A stretch of 64,000 nt of DNA, from the NCBI GenBank assembly GCA_012934845.2, contig WNNJ02003835.1:62001-126000 (forward strand). Reading direction: 5' to 3'. Below the pieces are notes generated by a model. The model was given only the letters and a program-made list of their open reading frames with translations. It was not told where the DNA came from and did not search any database. Every line of letters begins with the position of its first letter. The first letter of the stretch is position 1. Shown in pieces: positions 32,480 through 44,379 of the stretch. The stretch is from Pomphorhynchus laevis (Eukaryota > Acanthocephala > Palaeacanthocephala > Echinorhynchida > Pomphorhynchidae). The position numbers were made by a program, and so were the translations under genes.

Positions 32480-34740
32480 TCTTCCAGATATGTTTTTGCT
32501 TTATGCTTGTTGTAACGTGTACAATGACGTATTCCTGGTGGCAACCTGTAAAAAATACTGTTTTACAAAAGATGATTGTAATTTGCTAGAACAGGTATAA
32601 ATTTTCTTAATACTCATAAATCCAAAAAGGATCGCACCGTTACATCCGATAAAATCCCATTACAGCAATATCAGATCTTGAATTTCAGTCTCTTGTCGTG
32701 TAGATACATTAAATACAACATATGGAACTCACTAAAGTTCTGTCTCAATACAAATATATAATTATTTATTTATATTTATTTTATAATATATAGAAAATTT
32801 AAATTTATCATAAATAAATTTATAATATTAAGTTTATAATTTATTTTAATAATTTATTAATTGAAAACACCATCGGAATGAAAGTAACTTGCTCAATTAA
32901 ATAATGACATAATTAAATATTATAATAAATTATTATCTAATATTTTTATAAGATATTTTATATATTTTATATTGCTATGTTATTATGTTTTGTCCCCTAT
33001 TTCTCGACCCATCATATCAGCATGGATTCTAATGCAAATTGTATTATTTAAGAAATTTTAAATCTATTATGAATAAATTTATAGTATTAAATTTATAATT
33101 TATTTTAATAAATTATAATATGAATATCATTTTAATATAAACAATTTTGTTTTATTCAAAATTGTGAAAATGACAAAATTGGGAAAGCAATAATTATTTT
33201 AATAAGAACCAATTCAAAGTTTGTGTTAATTTCCCAAAAGCCTTAATTATCTTAAGTAGAAAATGCATTTTTATCTTATTTAATGAAAGACTGACGTTAT
33301 TTAATGTAATTTTGTATTTTCAACAGACTTTGTGACATCATATTTTATAAAATTATAATTATATAATTATTTCGGTATTACATTTTACAGATCTTATCGA
33401 ACGTACTCGATATATTTCCTCTTTGCTGATATAATTTACACTTTTTGGTAATTTTTTCGTTTATATAATAGTTATCCATGGTAAATATCATGGATATTCA
33501 ACCAAAAATTAAAAGTTTATTCGACATGAATTTTATTCGATATCTAAGCAAATTAAATTACATAACTGAGGTTATAAATCGTACTATAATTATATTATTT
33601 AATTATAATTTAATAATTTTAATATAATATTATTATAATATAATATAATTTTAATTATTTTATTATTTATTATTATTTTTTATTTTCTTTTATTTTTATT
33701 TTTTCATTTTAAAAATGAAAATATATTAACCTTAAAAATAACAATTTTATAAACAAGTATTTTTGATTAATGGTTTATATGCCATTAAATGCCATTAATG
33801 GTTAATATTAACTGATGAATATGATATTTTTCAGGTTGCTAATAGAATTGACACATTTTTATCCATTATTAAATTCCTTTTACGCTTTACTTCATCAAGC
33901 AAATCGGCGTGATGGTTCATCAATATTATCGCACGCGTACTCGAGGATTGCATCCGCAATCCTTTAGTTTACAAAGAAAAGTAATTAATTTTTTTTCATT
34001 AATGTAATCCATTTGCAGGTCACACACTGTTATTTTTGGAAAACAGTATTGATACATGTGAATTAATATAATAAATTATTATATCACCAGTCGAATTAGA
34101 CCTTAAACAGACACACGTTTTAAAACATTCACCAGTAAACATTATACACTTACAAAACTTTTTAATTGCGGTTTAAAATAAAAATCCTTCAAAAAAGTTT
34201 AATTAACAACCTTAATTAAAAGTTTTATTAACGGTGTAATAAAACTTACTTTTATATTAAGTCCTGTTATTTTCAACTTCAGGCGGGATGGGACAATCTC
34301 AATATCACTACTTAATCGTCCTCAAAAAATGTCCTCATGCTTGCAACTTGTCTTATTAAAGCGACGTCTGTGATAAACAATTATTCTCTCGGGGTCCGCT
34401 TGACTTCGTGAACCCTAATCAACTTTATATAAAAACGGCTTTTTAACTTTTAAGGTAATTGATTGTTTTTAATCGGCCCATTTAAAGAAACCTCTAACTT
34501 AAAAATGTGTAATTTTAACATTATACATTTAACAAAATTCGAGCAAAATATACTAATTTGAAAATATCTTTCCCTAATTTGGAATTAGGCTACAATGAAA
34601 CAAAATAAAGAAAACATCGTCAATTATAAAACTGCAGATTGAATATTGCCTTAAACGGAAAATAATATTTCTTTTCAATATTAAAAGTTGCTGTTCTGTT
34701 GAGAACAAATGTTGAAATTGCATGATAACATAAGTACGAT
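32480..34740. other. Intronic A+T-rich DNA without recognised features
   Basis: This is part of the fourth CK2 alpha intron. There are no supported ORFs. A small hairpin GGATTGC/GCAATCC lies at 33945-33962. No known element family is recognised. Confidence 0.45.
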
Positions 34741-34747
34741 AAATATA

Positions 34748-34830
34748 ATAACGTCAAGTTCCTCCTGATGCCCTCTAAAATTTTATATCAATCAGTTCAT
34801 AAAAATTCTTTTTAAAGTTTAATTTTTTGT
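34748..34830 (+). mobile_element. Penelope-like terminal-repeat scrap
   Basis: AGTTCCTCCTGATGCCCTCT, then TCAGTTCATAAAAATTC, correspond to the end of the repeat core and the following TAGTCAATTCATAAAAATGA of intact copies. Confidence 0.5.
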
Positions 34831-35008
34831 ACAAAAAAATTACTTCAGTTCACTTCCTATCACTTCAGATAAGTGATCTAAATCATCTACTAAATTACAT
34901 TTTTAGATTTGGTTTTATTTATGTATTCAAATTCTACATTTTATTTCAATATTTTTAAAATTTAGAACTTTTTCAACTCATTATATAAATATAAACCTTT
35001 GAATTAAG

Positions 35009-35305
35009 GCCTTATGTTTTGCTCATCAACGTGGGATCATGCATCGTGATATTAAACCCGATAATATTGTCATGGATGTCAAAACAAAGCAGATTCGAGT
35101 GATTGATTGGGGATTAGCAGAATACTATCATTATTTAAATGAATACCACGTCAGAGTTGCTTCGCGCTATTACAAAGGACCAGAATTACTCACTGGATAC
35201 AAATATTACGATTTTAATCTAGACATGTGGTCTCTAGGTTGCATTTTAGCCGCTATGACATTTAAAAAAGATCCGTTTTTCAAAGGCTTCGATAATCACG
35301 ATCAG
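35009..35305 (+). CDS. CK2alpha: CK2 alpha exon 5 (catalytic and activation loops)
   Basis: Ninety-nine codons in phase 0 on both sides. The acceptor is GAATTAAG and the donor CAG|GTATTT. It holds the catalytic core: [19 protein letters not shown] with the proton-acceptor aspartate, then [10 protein letters not shown] with the DWG variant of the DFG magnesium-binding motif that is diagnostic of CK2, then [15 protein letters not shown] (here [15 protein letters not shown]), the P+1 and APE-equivalent region, and [13 protein letters not shown]. All catalytic residues are present, so the kinase is predicted to be active. Confidence 0.95.
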
Positions 35306-35432
35306 GTATTTAAAAATATTTCAACACAACAAGTATTCACAAACTACGTTAATATTAACAATTATTTTAAGATTTGCCTCCTTCTTCTTGTTCCATTTTT
35401 ACCATAAATTTATAAGTACGAAAATCTTTCTT

Positions 35433-37850
35433 AATTAAATCAGCTAACTGAGTCTACGTATTTAATATAATTATAAAATTAACAAAACATAATAATGCTA
35501 AATCAAAATTTAATAATTAAATAATAAAATTAATAATTGTTTTTAGATTTTCTATAATTTAAATCAAGTTAAAAAATGAAATTTAAAATAAACGTCATTT
35601 TTATGAATTGACTAATAAATAACAGACGTTGTATCAGAATAAGAATTAGAGGTCATCAGGAGGAACTGCTATGCTATCAGGTTTCGGCCCCTAACTCCTT
35701 TACCCAACATAGCAGCGGGGCCAAATACATGCTAATGATGTATTTCCTCTGAAATAACTATCTAGTATCTTATTCTAATACAAAGTATATTATTTATTAT
35801 CCATCCATAAAAATTTGCCACTTAAGAGTTTAAATTTATTCTTTATATTATTGTGTTGATTTATATATTTTACTATTTTCTGCTTGATGTTATCTTTATA
35901 GTAACCTAGTTTAAAATATGTATCTATTAAATTATTTAAATGATTTTGAAGAAAGCCAATATCATTACATATTGTTGCAATTCTTAAAATTTCATTATTT
36001 AATGTATTATATTTTATATTATATGGTATGCATGAATGCTCATGCAAAAAAATATGTTTCTTGTAAATTTAAATATGTCATCTTTACGATATAAATTAAT
36101 AGTAGTTTTAGTTAATGTTAATTTAATGTTCATATCTAGATATACACCTTTTTTATCGTTAATATTGGTTTTGTTAAGAATAAGGCTTTCTGGATAAATG
36201 TGCTCACTAATTGAATAAAAATTATTAGAATTAAATACACATATATCATCAATGTATCGAAACATATATTTCATACATTTATATTGTTTAGATTTAGTTT
36301 TTACACAGTTATGAACAAATTCATATTCTATAAAGCTTAAAGACAAGTCAGCTATAATTGGGCTACTATTACCACCCATTGGAACACCTTTTACTTGTCT
36401 AAATATAGATGTCCCTACTTTTAAATAATTTTGATTTATCAAAATATTTAAGGATTCTATTAATTTAATTTTATCCATATATCTATATTTACTTGATGGT
36501 TTAATTTTTGTTAGATAGGCGTTATAATTTTTATAACATATATATGTATATCTTTTTCCGAATATAAGATTAATTAATTTTACTAACGCTTCTTTAATAT
36601 CTACTATATCTATATTTGTATAAAGAGTACTAAAATCGTATGTATTTATATTTTGAAAATTTATTCCTTTTGTCTGTTCTAAAAGTTCTTTCGTAGAATT
36701 AATACTGAAATAGTATTTTATACCAGTATTAATTTCGATTACCTTGCAATATTTTTTAAAATGTGCTTTAATTACTTTAAGTATCTTATTCATATAGACA
36801 AAAAGTGGTTTTAATGTACATTTAAACGCACTACATATGAACCTAGGTTTTATTGGATTTTTATGTAATTTTGGATTCCAATATAATATAGGTATAGTTT
36901 TATTATCTAATTCAACCTTTATACCCTTTTATCCATTATAGAACAGTGACTTGTAATAATTGTTTCTAAACTCAACTCACTACGTTCATATGTTGGATTT
37001 AGATTTAAATCATTAGAATTAACCTCTTTCATTAGTATATCATAATAAAGTTTTTTGCATATGAAGACAAAGTTATTACTAGCTTTATCAATAGTTGTTA
37101 TTATATAGTTATCCTTTAATTTAGTAAGTTCTTTATACATATCTTTATTAATTTTAACTTTCCTTTTATAATTGTTTGTTATTTTCATTTTATTTTTAAT
37201 TTTATCAAATATATAATCTTGCCAAATGTTTATCTTAGATATATTCGAGCTTTCACTATTAATCAGCTAACTAAAGTAATCATTTAAGTTATTATATAAC
37301 GAATTGTAAATTTTATTTTTGTCGTTGTTATTTTTTAATCTATATTTATACCCTTTTGATAGCAGCTTTCTTAATTCACAATTTTCAATTAATTCTAGAT
37401 TATGGGTACATATATGTTCATTTATTTTATCAAAACTAAGACTCTTACAATTGCATTATGTTTCCATTATATTTCTAATATTATCGTTACATATTGATTT
37501 TAATTCTTTATTATTATTACAAATTTTTCGTCCTAATGGTGGTAGGAGTTTATTCCTTATTTTAGGAATATATTTACTTAAATCTGACCCCATCATTTCT
37601 TTACTTTTAGAATTATGTAAAAGTCCGGCTATATTTATGTTATCTATACATTTATTAATGAAGTTTATGGTTAATATATATTTTCTATCGTTATTATTAA
37701 CATTTATTGTACGATTATTGTATTTTGTATTTCAATAACTGTCTATTATACAACTTAGCCTATCATAGTCGTTTGATTAATTTTTGATTTATTGAACATA
37801 TGATATCTTTGAAAAACTTCTTATATTTACATAAAGATTTTTTAGATCGT
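35433..37850 (-). mobile_element. Penelope-like element, minus strand, endonuclease end missing
   Basis: The terminal repeat at 35433-35802 is followed leftward in element order by the reverse transcriptase (36793-35790 and 37188-36919) and most of the spacer (to about 37850). The GIY-YIG part is absent. The reverse transcriptase includes VKGVPMGGNSSP, YIDDICVF and TYDFSTLYT. The sequence is almost the same as the copy at 29.4-32.4 kb, including identical blocks around 37319-37500, so both are recent. Coding has a few breaks. It inserted in the fifth CK2 alpha intron, antisense to the gene. Confidence 0.85.
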
Positions 37851-37959
37851 TGTGTAATATTCGATGGATCCTACTATCATCAGTGTTGATGATGGGATCA
37901 TCTCAGATCTCCTTAGGTTGATAAACGTTTGCAGTTCAAGTGCAGTACAATTTAAATCT

Positions 37960-38160
37960 TTATGACTTTTTTTATTCTGCACGTTGGTTAATCCTATCTA
38001 TAAGCCAACAGCAGTACGCTACATTTCAGTATTGTGGAACCTCATTAGCTGCTGATCCTATATCTACGTTTCACGTTTCGGTCTTTTCGATGGTACATGA
38101 CGATCACTCGACTCATCTGCTTTATTGGCCTTTAGAAAAAATGAAATATTCGTATTAAAT
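37960..38160 (-). repeat. Dispersed repeat family B, copy 2
   Basis: Minus-strand copy with the core CCGAAACGTGAAACGTAG, then ATATAGGATCAGCAGC, then CAATACTGAAATGTAGCG, GGCTTATAGATAGGATTAA and a tail with GTGCAGAATAAAA. It is adjacent to copy 3 in the same orientation. Confidence 0.7.
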
Positions 38161-38164
38161 TGTT

Positions 38165-38345
38165 AAAATATTTATACTCTGCACGCTGTTTTTGTCCTAT
38201 TTATAAGTCAATAGCAGTGCGCTACATTTCTGTATTGGGGAACTTAATCAGCGACTGATCCAATACCTACGTTTAACATTTCGGTTCTTTTAATGTTGCC
38301 TGACGATCGCCCGATTTGTCTGCTTTAAGACAGAGGAAATAGCAA
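38165..38345 (-). repeat. Dispersed repeat family B, copy 3
   Basis: Minus-strand copy directly following copy 2, with GAAATGTTAAACGTAGGTAT, TTGGATCAGTCGC and AATACAGAAATGTAGCGC blocks. The tandem arrangement suggests duplication or insertion of one copy next to another. Confidence 0.65.
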
Positions 38346-38354
38346 TATTTTCCA

Positions 38355-38590
38355 ACATTTTCCTCGGAGTCCGCGCAACTTCCGAACCCCGAGGCCGTGT
38401 TTTCCTGTTCCAACGGATCAACGTAGCTGTTCAGCGGAAAAATGCAGCATGCATAATGGAGAGCATGAGCGGAGAAGGATCGTCAATGATGCTTCCGTGA
38501 TGGGTAATAGCGTGATATTTCCGTATATACGTCGGACCCGGCATGAAGTATCAAGACAGCACGACAGCACGTTGGAATTGAACATTTTTT
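38355..38590. other. G+C-richer unique block in the fifth CK2 alpha intron
   Basis: About 230 bases with markedly higher G+C than the flanks, containing CCTCGGAGTCCGCGC, GAACCCCGAGG and GTCGGACCCGGC. It has no ORF or repeat structure that I recognise. CCTCGG/CCGAGG could pair at its left edge. A shorter, diverged relative of its first 30 bases may lie near 34390-34420 (CTCGGGGTCCGCTTGACTTC). Probably a fragment of an unidentified mobile element. Confidence 0.35.
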
Positions 38591-38870
38591 TATTAATTAA
38601 GTAATTTAAAATTGTTAATTTACGTTTAATTTTAACCTAAATATTTAATTTTTTCGGTTTAATTACAAAAACTCAATAAAATATATTGATCTCGCCTATT
38701 TGTATGTTCACCGAACAGTCGATAAGCATCGATTCCAAATGATTTGAAATCCCATCTTTATGTTTGTGAATTTTATTAGTTGATAGAAATAAAAATATTG
38801 GTTTTGATGAAATTATTTTAATTTTCGATTTTGAGATGTTTTTAATTCACTGTTTGTGTATTTTATTCAG

Positions 38871-38971
38871 CTTGTTCAAATCACCAAAGTGCTAGGTACA
38901 AAAGGTCTCGAAATATACTTGGCCAAATACGAAATTGAATTAAATCAAGATCTATACGAAATCATGCGATA
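38871..38971 (+). CDS. CK2alpha: CK2 alpha exon 6
   Basis: Enters in phase 0 after TTTATTCAG and leaves in phase 2 at the donor TA|GTAAGA. It encodes LVQITKVLGTKGLEIYLAKY followed by a short acidic stretch ending in an MR. It corresponds to the canonical [20 protein letters not shown] region of the C-lobe that follows FFHGHDNYDQ. Confidence 0.9.
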
Positions 38972-40120
38972 GTAAGATTATTTGTTTATTATCTTTTTAT
39001 GAATTCAGTATATTAAAGCATTGAAATTTAATTTGACTAATAAAAAATGTTATGCTTATTTTATGTTTTCTGTTTTCTTTCCTAATTTGCTTTCATATTC
39101 CTTTTAAAATTGTATATAATTGTTTGCAATTGTAATTGTATTTAAAATTACAATTGAATTACAATTGTAATTCATCCAAATTACAATTGTTACAATTATT
39201 GAACAATTATATCAACTTATATACCATATCCATAATAATAACAAATGGTATGTATTATAATGAAAATAGTATCCATATAAATTACTAAAAGGAATGAATG
39301 ATATGTAATATGATACGATATGTAAATTTCAAATCTAATGAATTAATCTATGTAGATCAAAATGTTGTACATAATTCGAGGTATAATTTTATTAATGAGT
39401 TTTAATAGATTATAATCTATACATTTAGTTCCATGTTATAAAATATAGACTGATTTAATTTGAATGATATATTTTCTATTTATCATAATTTTATAGATTT
39501 TTAGTTAATATCTTAAATGTTAGTTTATGTGATTTGACGGTGTACTGCAACCAAACTCAAAGATACTAAAATATGTTGACTTGCGAATAAGATTAAATCA
39601 ACATGCAGAATAAACTCATCAAAATTTCAGTTATATCATATTATGTTAAGAAGTACATGTTTGCACTAATAAAATATATTTAGACAAGAAGAGATGGATT
39701 TCGTATATAATAATATATTTTTTAATATGTAATATAATATTTTTTATAAAATAATAGTTTGTGAATATACTTGAATTAAGTGAGAATATTCCAAACAAGG
39801 AAATCTAGACAGATATAACAAAAGTCTCGATAGAATGATTTTTAAGATTGTAGCATAAATCATAGAATGATTTTCATAAATCATAGAGGTTTTAGATTGT
39901 GGGAATTTGTTTAATATGGTTATTTTGGTTACTTGGGACTTTGGATAGATGACACAACCATCAGGCTAATTTTATTTGTCAAATTAACCCATTATATAAA
40001 AGTATTGTTTGAATATCTATTAAAGAAGATCTATATATTGTTATATGTTCTTTCTTTGAACTTATTTTAGTTTATAAAAAGATAACTTTAATGCATTCAT
40101 TTTTTAGCATAATGGAACGC

Positions 40121-40375
40121 TGATTTAATTTGAAATCATAAATGATTTCAATTAAATTTAAAGAATTTAAAATGAAAGTATTTTATTAAATCTAATTGTC
40201 ATTAAAGCAGACGATTCGAATGATTGCCAGCCAACATCAAAAGCCCGAAACGTGAAACGTAGGTATTGGATCAGTAGCTGATGAGGTCCATCACCAATAC
40301 TGAAATGTAGCGTACTGATGCTGGCTTATAGATAAGAGTAAAGCAACTTGCATTGTCATCAAATATTTCAACTGT
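40121..40375 (+). repeat. Dispersed repeat family B, copy 4 (best preserved)
   Basis: Runs from TGATTTAATTTGAAATCATA through CCCGAAACGTGAAACGTAGG, TATTGGATCAGTAGCTGATG and CCAATACTGAAATGTAGCG to a GGCTTATAGATAAGAG tail. GTATTGG and CCAATAC can pair around the CTGATGAGG block. The left part contains a small inverted repeat (GAAATCA/TGATTTC). Confidence 0.7.
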
Positions 40376-40559
40376 AACAATGACTGCACAATTTTATTAA
40401 CTTAAAATTAGTAAATAAACTATATATGAATAGTTTGATAATAATTAATTGCAAAAATAGGTATGTTTATTGATGAAAGAACCTTCCCATACCAACTCTG
40501 ATTTAATTAATCAGATCAGGTAACTGATTCTACGTAGATTTTATTTAATTTATTATTTA

Positions 40560-40746
40560 TTTTATTCAATTATGATTTTATTCATAAAGATAGATTAGAA
40601 AGACAAAGTCCACATGCCAATAATAACGTGTCAGTAGAACAAATCAGATCGGATAACTGAGCCTACTTATTTTATACGATATATAAATAAGAATAAAGAT
40701 AAATAATAAATAATTATTTAAGATTGTATACAATTTATATTTATCA
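40560..40746 (-). mobile_element. Old Penelope-like leader/terminal-repeat junction fragment
   Basis: On the minus strand: terminal-repeat tail with a GTAGGCTCAGTTATCCGATC end, then TGTTCTACTGACACGTTATT and GGCATGTGGACTTTG. This matches 23560-23645 and the fragment at 1000-1265, so all three represent an older subfamily with a GATCTGATT end. Confidence 0.55.
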
Positions 40747-40948
40747 TATGTTTAGACATAATCAATTATCCACACGAGACAAATTCGTTTAGATAAATTT
40801 TTTACAACGTTTTGGTCATACACAGTGACCCTTTTCACAAGGTCACTGTGCATTACCGAAACGTTGTGAAAAATTTATATAGAAAAATTTGTCTCGTGTG
40901 ATATAGAAAAATTTGTCTCGTGTGGACAATTCATTATGTCTAAACATA
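40747..40948. mobile_element. Foldback element with about 90-bp arms and an internal 24-bp duplication
   Basis: Ends are TATGTTTAGACATAAT and its complement. Arms contain CCACACGAGACAAATT and ACAACGTTTTGGT, closing at a CACAGTGACC/GGTCACTGTG stem near the centre. The right arm carries a tandem duplication of a 24-base unit ending in TTTGTCTCGTGTG, absent from the left arm. It has no ORF. It lies in the sixth CK2 alpha intron. Confidence 0.75.
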
Positions 40949-41074
40949 GGATTAGATAACACACGAATGTAATTTTAATAGAATTTTATTTATATCAAGT
41001 TAAAATAAAAAATTAAAATTTAAAATAAAAGTAAACTTTTACGAATCGACTAATAAATAATAGACGATGTAAAA

Positions 41075-41325
41075 ATAATAAATGATTTCAATTAAATAAG
41101 TAAAATCTTAACTTAAAGTATTTCGTTGCCATAGAATTGTTAATACAACAGACGGGTATAGTGATTGCCAGCCAATATCAAAAGACTAAAACGTGAAACG
41201 AAGGTATTGGATCAGTGGCTGATGGGGCACAATAATACTGAGATGTAGCGAATTGATGTTGGCGTATAGATAGGATTAAAGGTAGCGCGCAGAATAAAAA
41301 ATATTCATCAAATTTCAATAATATG
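41075..41325 (+). repeat. Dispersed repeat family B, copy 5
   Basis: Diverged plus-strand copy with AAACGTGAAACGAAGGTATT, GGATCAGTGGCTGATGGGGC, AATACTGAGATGTAGCG, GCGTATAGATAGGATTAAA and a tail with GCGCAGAATAAAA. Confidence 0.65.
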
Positions 41326-42309
41326 GAATTTATAATTATAAAATATGTAATCTATAATAATGAAATATGTTAAACGCTTATACATAAAGATTGTTTGAAT
41401 ATCTATTAAATAAAATCAATACATTATCAACTAATCTCACTCTGAGATCTTACCTTGAGATCACTCTGAAATCAGATAACTCCTTAATGCAAGTAGTTAT
41501 TTATAAAAATTAAAATGACTGTAGATGATAACTAATTTAATCGAAATGGTGTATTCTTTATGCATATCAATTTTTTAAATTGATATGTATTTGACAGGAA
41601 AGGAAGTAAAATGTTTCTTCTGCAATCATTTTTTCCCTAACCGAGATTGCTACTAATAAATATAAAACAATTAAAATGGTTAATAAAACTAGAAAGTATG
41701 CAAAATAAAATTATTCTTGATATTGATTCTGTCTAAAGATCAATCGAAATTTCAAATTTGAGTATCTGAACAAATTTGGCGTGCGCTCGAACAATATTTG
41801 CTGTTCCGTTTCTAATGCATGAATATATGTCTATTTCGCTGATGTTGTGAACTCCTTTCCCCCTATTCATCTGATAGTGTTTTAAGAATACGCCCTGATT
41901 AAGTTTAATATAAAACATATTTTTAAATGAATTTAAGTTTTAATTGCTTAATTATTAAATTAATAATTTTTTAATTGATTATTTTGTGTTATTTATTTTG
42001 AAAATTTTTAAATGGAATTGTTATTTTAAAAGCTGAAATTGCACCTGAATATTATAAACATAATATTATATCTGAATATTATATTCCGTTCTCTTTAAAC
42101 GGAATATTATTAAAATCCGAAATGATGGAGAAAATGAGCATCGTTTTGGGGAATAAATTCCCAAAAATGAGAAATTATCGTCTGTTGTATTAGTTGATTT
42201 TTACAAAGTTAATATAAATTATATAATATAAATTATATAAAATCTTATATAACAATTATTAATTATAATTATTTAACGTGTAATTATTTAAATTTTATTA
42301 GCATTATTT

Positions 42310-42865
42310 TTAAGATCAGATCAGCTAACTGAGCCCCTTTATTTTATACCATATATAAATTATGAATAAAGATGATTATATGTTTAAATAATTATATAAA
42401 ATCAAACAGAAATTAGTCAAATTTGTAAAATAACAAAATATAATTAAATATAAATTTAAACTCTTAAGCGAAAATTTTTTATGAATAACAAATTACATAC
42501 TATATATTAGAATAAGATACTTGATAATCAAATTTTATCAGAGGAAATACGTCATTAGCATGTATTTGGCCCCGCTATTATGCTGGGTCGAGGAATAAGA
42601 GTCGAAACATGATTACATAACAGTTCATTCTGACATCTAATCCTTATTCTGATGTATCATCTGTTATTTATTAGCCAATTAATAACAATTGACTTTTATT
42701 TTAAATTTAAAATAAATTTATGAAATCTTCTACAAAATTATTAAATTATTTATTTATTATTATTTATTATTATTTTGTTTTTATTTATCTTTTATTTTAT
42801 CTTTGTATTTAATTTCTAAATAATTTAATATACGTAGACTTAGTTAGCTGATCTGATTAGTTGTG
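42310..42865 (+). mobile_element. Degenerate Penelope-like terminal repeats, facing pair
   Basis: 42310-42350 has a minus-strand repeat end (GATCAGCTAACTGAGCC). 42451-42865 is an old plus-strand repeat: TTAAACTCTTAAGCG (end of the coding region), AGAATAAGATACTTGATAAT, GCATGTATTTGGCCCCGCTA, GTCGAAACATGATTACATAA, and a GTAGACTTAGTTAGCTGATC end. CTATTATG and CATAACAG still nearly pair, with one mismatch, while the GGCCCC partner is lost. Confidence 0.65.
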
Positions 42866-43172
42866 CTACAGAACACGACTAACTTTCTGATATTTAAGTT
42901 AATAAACCGATAGAGTATAATGTACTAATTATAAATTTGCATAATTTTAAATTAGTACTTTTTGCTATTAGAATAAAAAATATAATTTATAAAAGCAATT
43001 TTAAAGCAATTCCTATTTAGTCTTTGTAGAATGTGTCTTTCTCTATTATCTTCCAAGAATATGGAATTAATTTGTCAATTTAAGATTATAAATTATTCGG
43101 TTTTTAAATTATAAGTACTTTTTGAAATTTTCAATTAAATCGAATTTAGCAAATCTAGTTTTATTTTCATAG

Positions 43173-43341
43173 CAAGAGAAGAAAAATTCGATTTGAAAAT
43201 TTCGTAAATCGGCATAATCGACCATTTGTCAGTGAAGAAGTTCTAGATTTACTAAAACGAATGCTAGTTTATGATCACATGACTAGAATTACTTCGGAAG
43301 AAGCTATACATCATCCATATTTTAATGACGTAAGACTATGA
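43173..43341 (+). CDS. CK2alpha: CK2 alpha exon 7 (last coding exon)
   Basis: The acceptor is TTATTTTCATAG; the TA from exon 6 plus C completes a tyrosine. It encodes KRRKIRFENFVNRHN, then VSEEVLDLLKRMLVYDHMTR and ITSEEAIHHPYFNDVRL before a TGA stop at 43339-43341. This matches the canonical SRKRWERFVHSEN...[24 protein letters not shown]. The long C-terminal tail of many CK2 alpha proteins is absent. A possible donor GAC|GTAAGA sits just before the stop, so a further small exon cannot be excluded. Confidence 0.9.
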
Positions 43342-44170
43342 CGTTATACTGTAACATAACTAGCTTTGTTCGTTAGATTTAATAAGATTTTCTAAATTTT
43401 TGATTCGATCCGTTTTGATGTCACTGGATGACTTACAACGAATTGATTACGTCGATTAAACAACAGTAATCATTTACAATATTTTGTATATGAACCTTTA
43501 TGTAATCATCTAAAATAAAGTGTAAATAGTTTAAATATTTAAAATTTAGATTCTCAAATGATTCAAAATCAATATCAAAGAAAATATTCAATATATTGTG
43601 GATTAAATGTTTTTTATTTAAAATTAGCATTTATCTATAAATCTTGATATGTGTGACATAACATCGGATTTCACTCGTTTGAAATAACTAACTGTTTAAT
43701 CGGATTTGAGTTGTGATTTTCTTCATTACGCATGCCGAATTGTGAAATATAAATATTATTGGAAATTATTATTGTAAATAATTATATATAATGATAATAA
43801 TATATAAGAATATATACTATATAATATATATTATATAATTATATAATATATAATTATCAATAAATATTTATAATATATAATTATTATATTTACCAAATTA
43901 TATATAAAGTTGTAAAATATATAATATTTACTAATCATGCTATAATAATGTGATATTATATTTAATTATAAGATTTATTATAATGTTGTAAAATTGTTGG
44001 TATTAATTTATAAATTGGTATATATAAATCAAATATTGTAAAATAACATTCAAAATTTTTACATTCTTCAGAGATAGTCAAATTTGATTTAATATATCGT
44101 ATTTATTGCAACAAAATTATAACATTTATATTTCAATTTGTACTCGTCAAAAATATTAACACTCCGACGT
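43342..44170. other. A+T-rich intergenic DNA
   Basis: Includes low-complexity TATAATATATAATTAT sequence at about 43790-43960. No gene was recognised. Confidence 0.5.
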
Positions 44171-44179
44171 ATATTAAAT

Positions 44180-44310
44180 GGTATACGACGTATTTTAAAT
44201 GGTAATAGAGAATTGAAAGCGATATGTAGCGATGATATTAAAAATATTATATATGTAATTGCAAAACTTTTAATTTTGATAAAGTAAATGAACATAATTT
44301 ACGAATAATC
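44180..44310 (+). mobile_element. Old Penelope-like spacer fragment
   Basis: Translation gives NRELKAICSDDIKNI and, in another frame, CNCKTFNFDKVNEHN-like sequence, matching the NKELKSICNDNIRNI and CNCESLSFDKINEHIC of the intact spacer ORF. Confidence 0.6.
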
Positions 44311-44379
44311 TTGAAAAACAATAACCACGACAGGCGATAAATATATCAAATGGATATATTATCAATTTTGCAAGATCAC

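Noticed and set aside
33830-33990. Possible extra CK2 alpha exon after the acceptor-like TATTTTTCAG
   Set aside because: The translation does not match any part of the kinase, and the flanking exons (ending at 23040 and starting at 35009) already join in phase at [10 protein letters not shown].
40240-40330. Hammerhead in dispersed repeat family B
   Set aside because: CTGATGAGG is followed 17 bases later by GAAA, but only a three-pair stem II with a G-U closes, stem III has a mismatch at its base, and the copies do not conserve GAAA.
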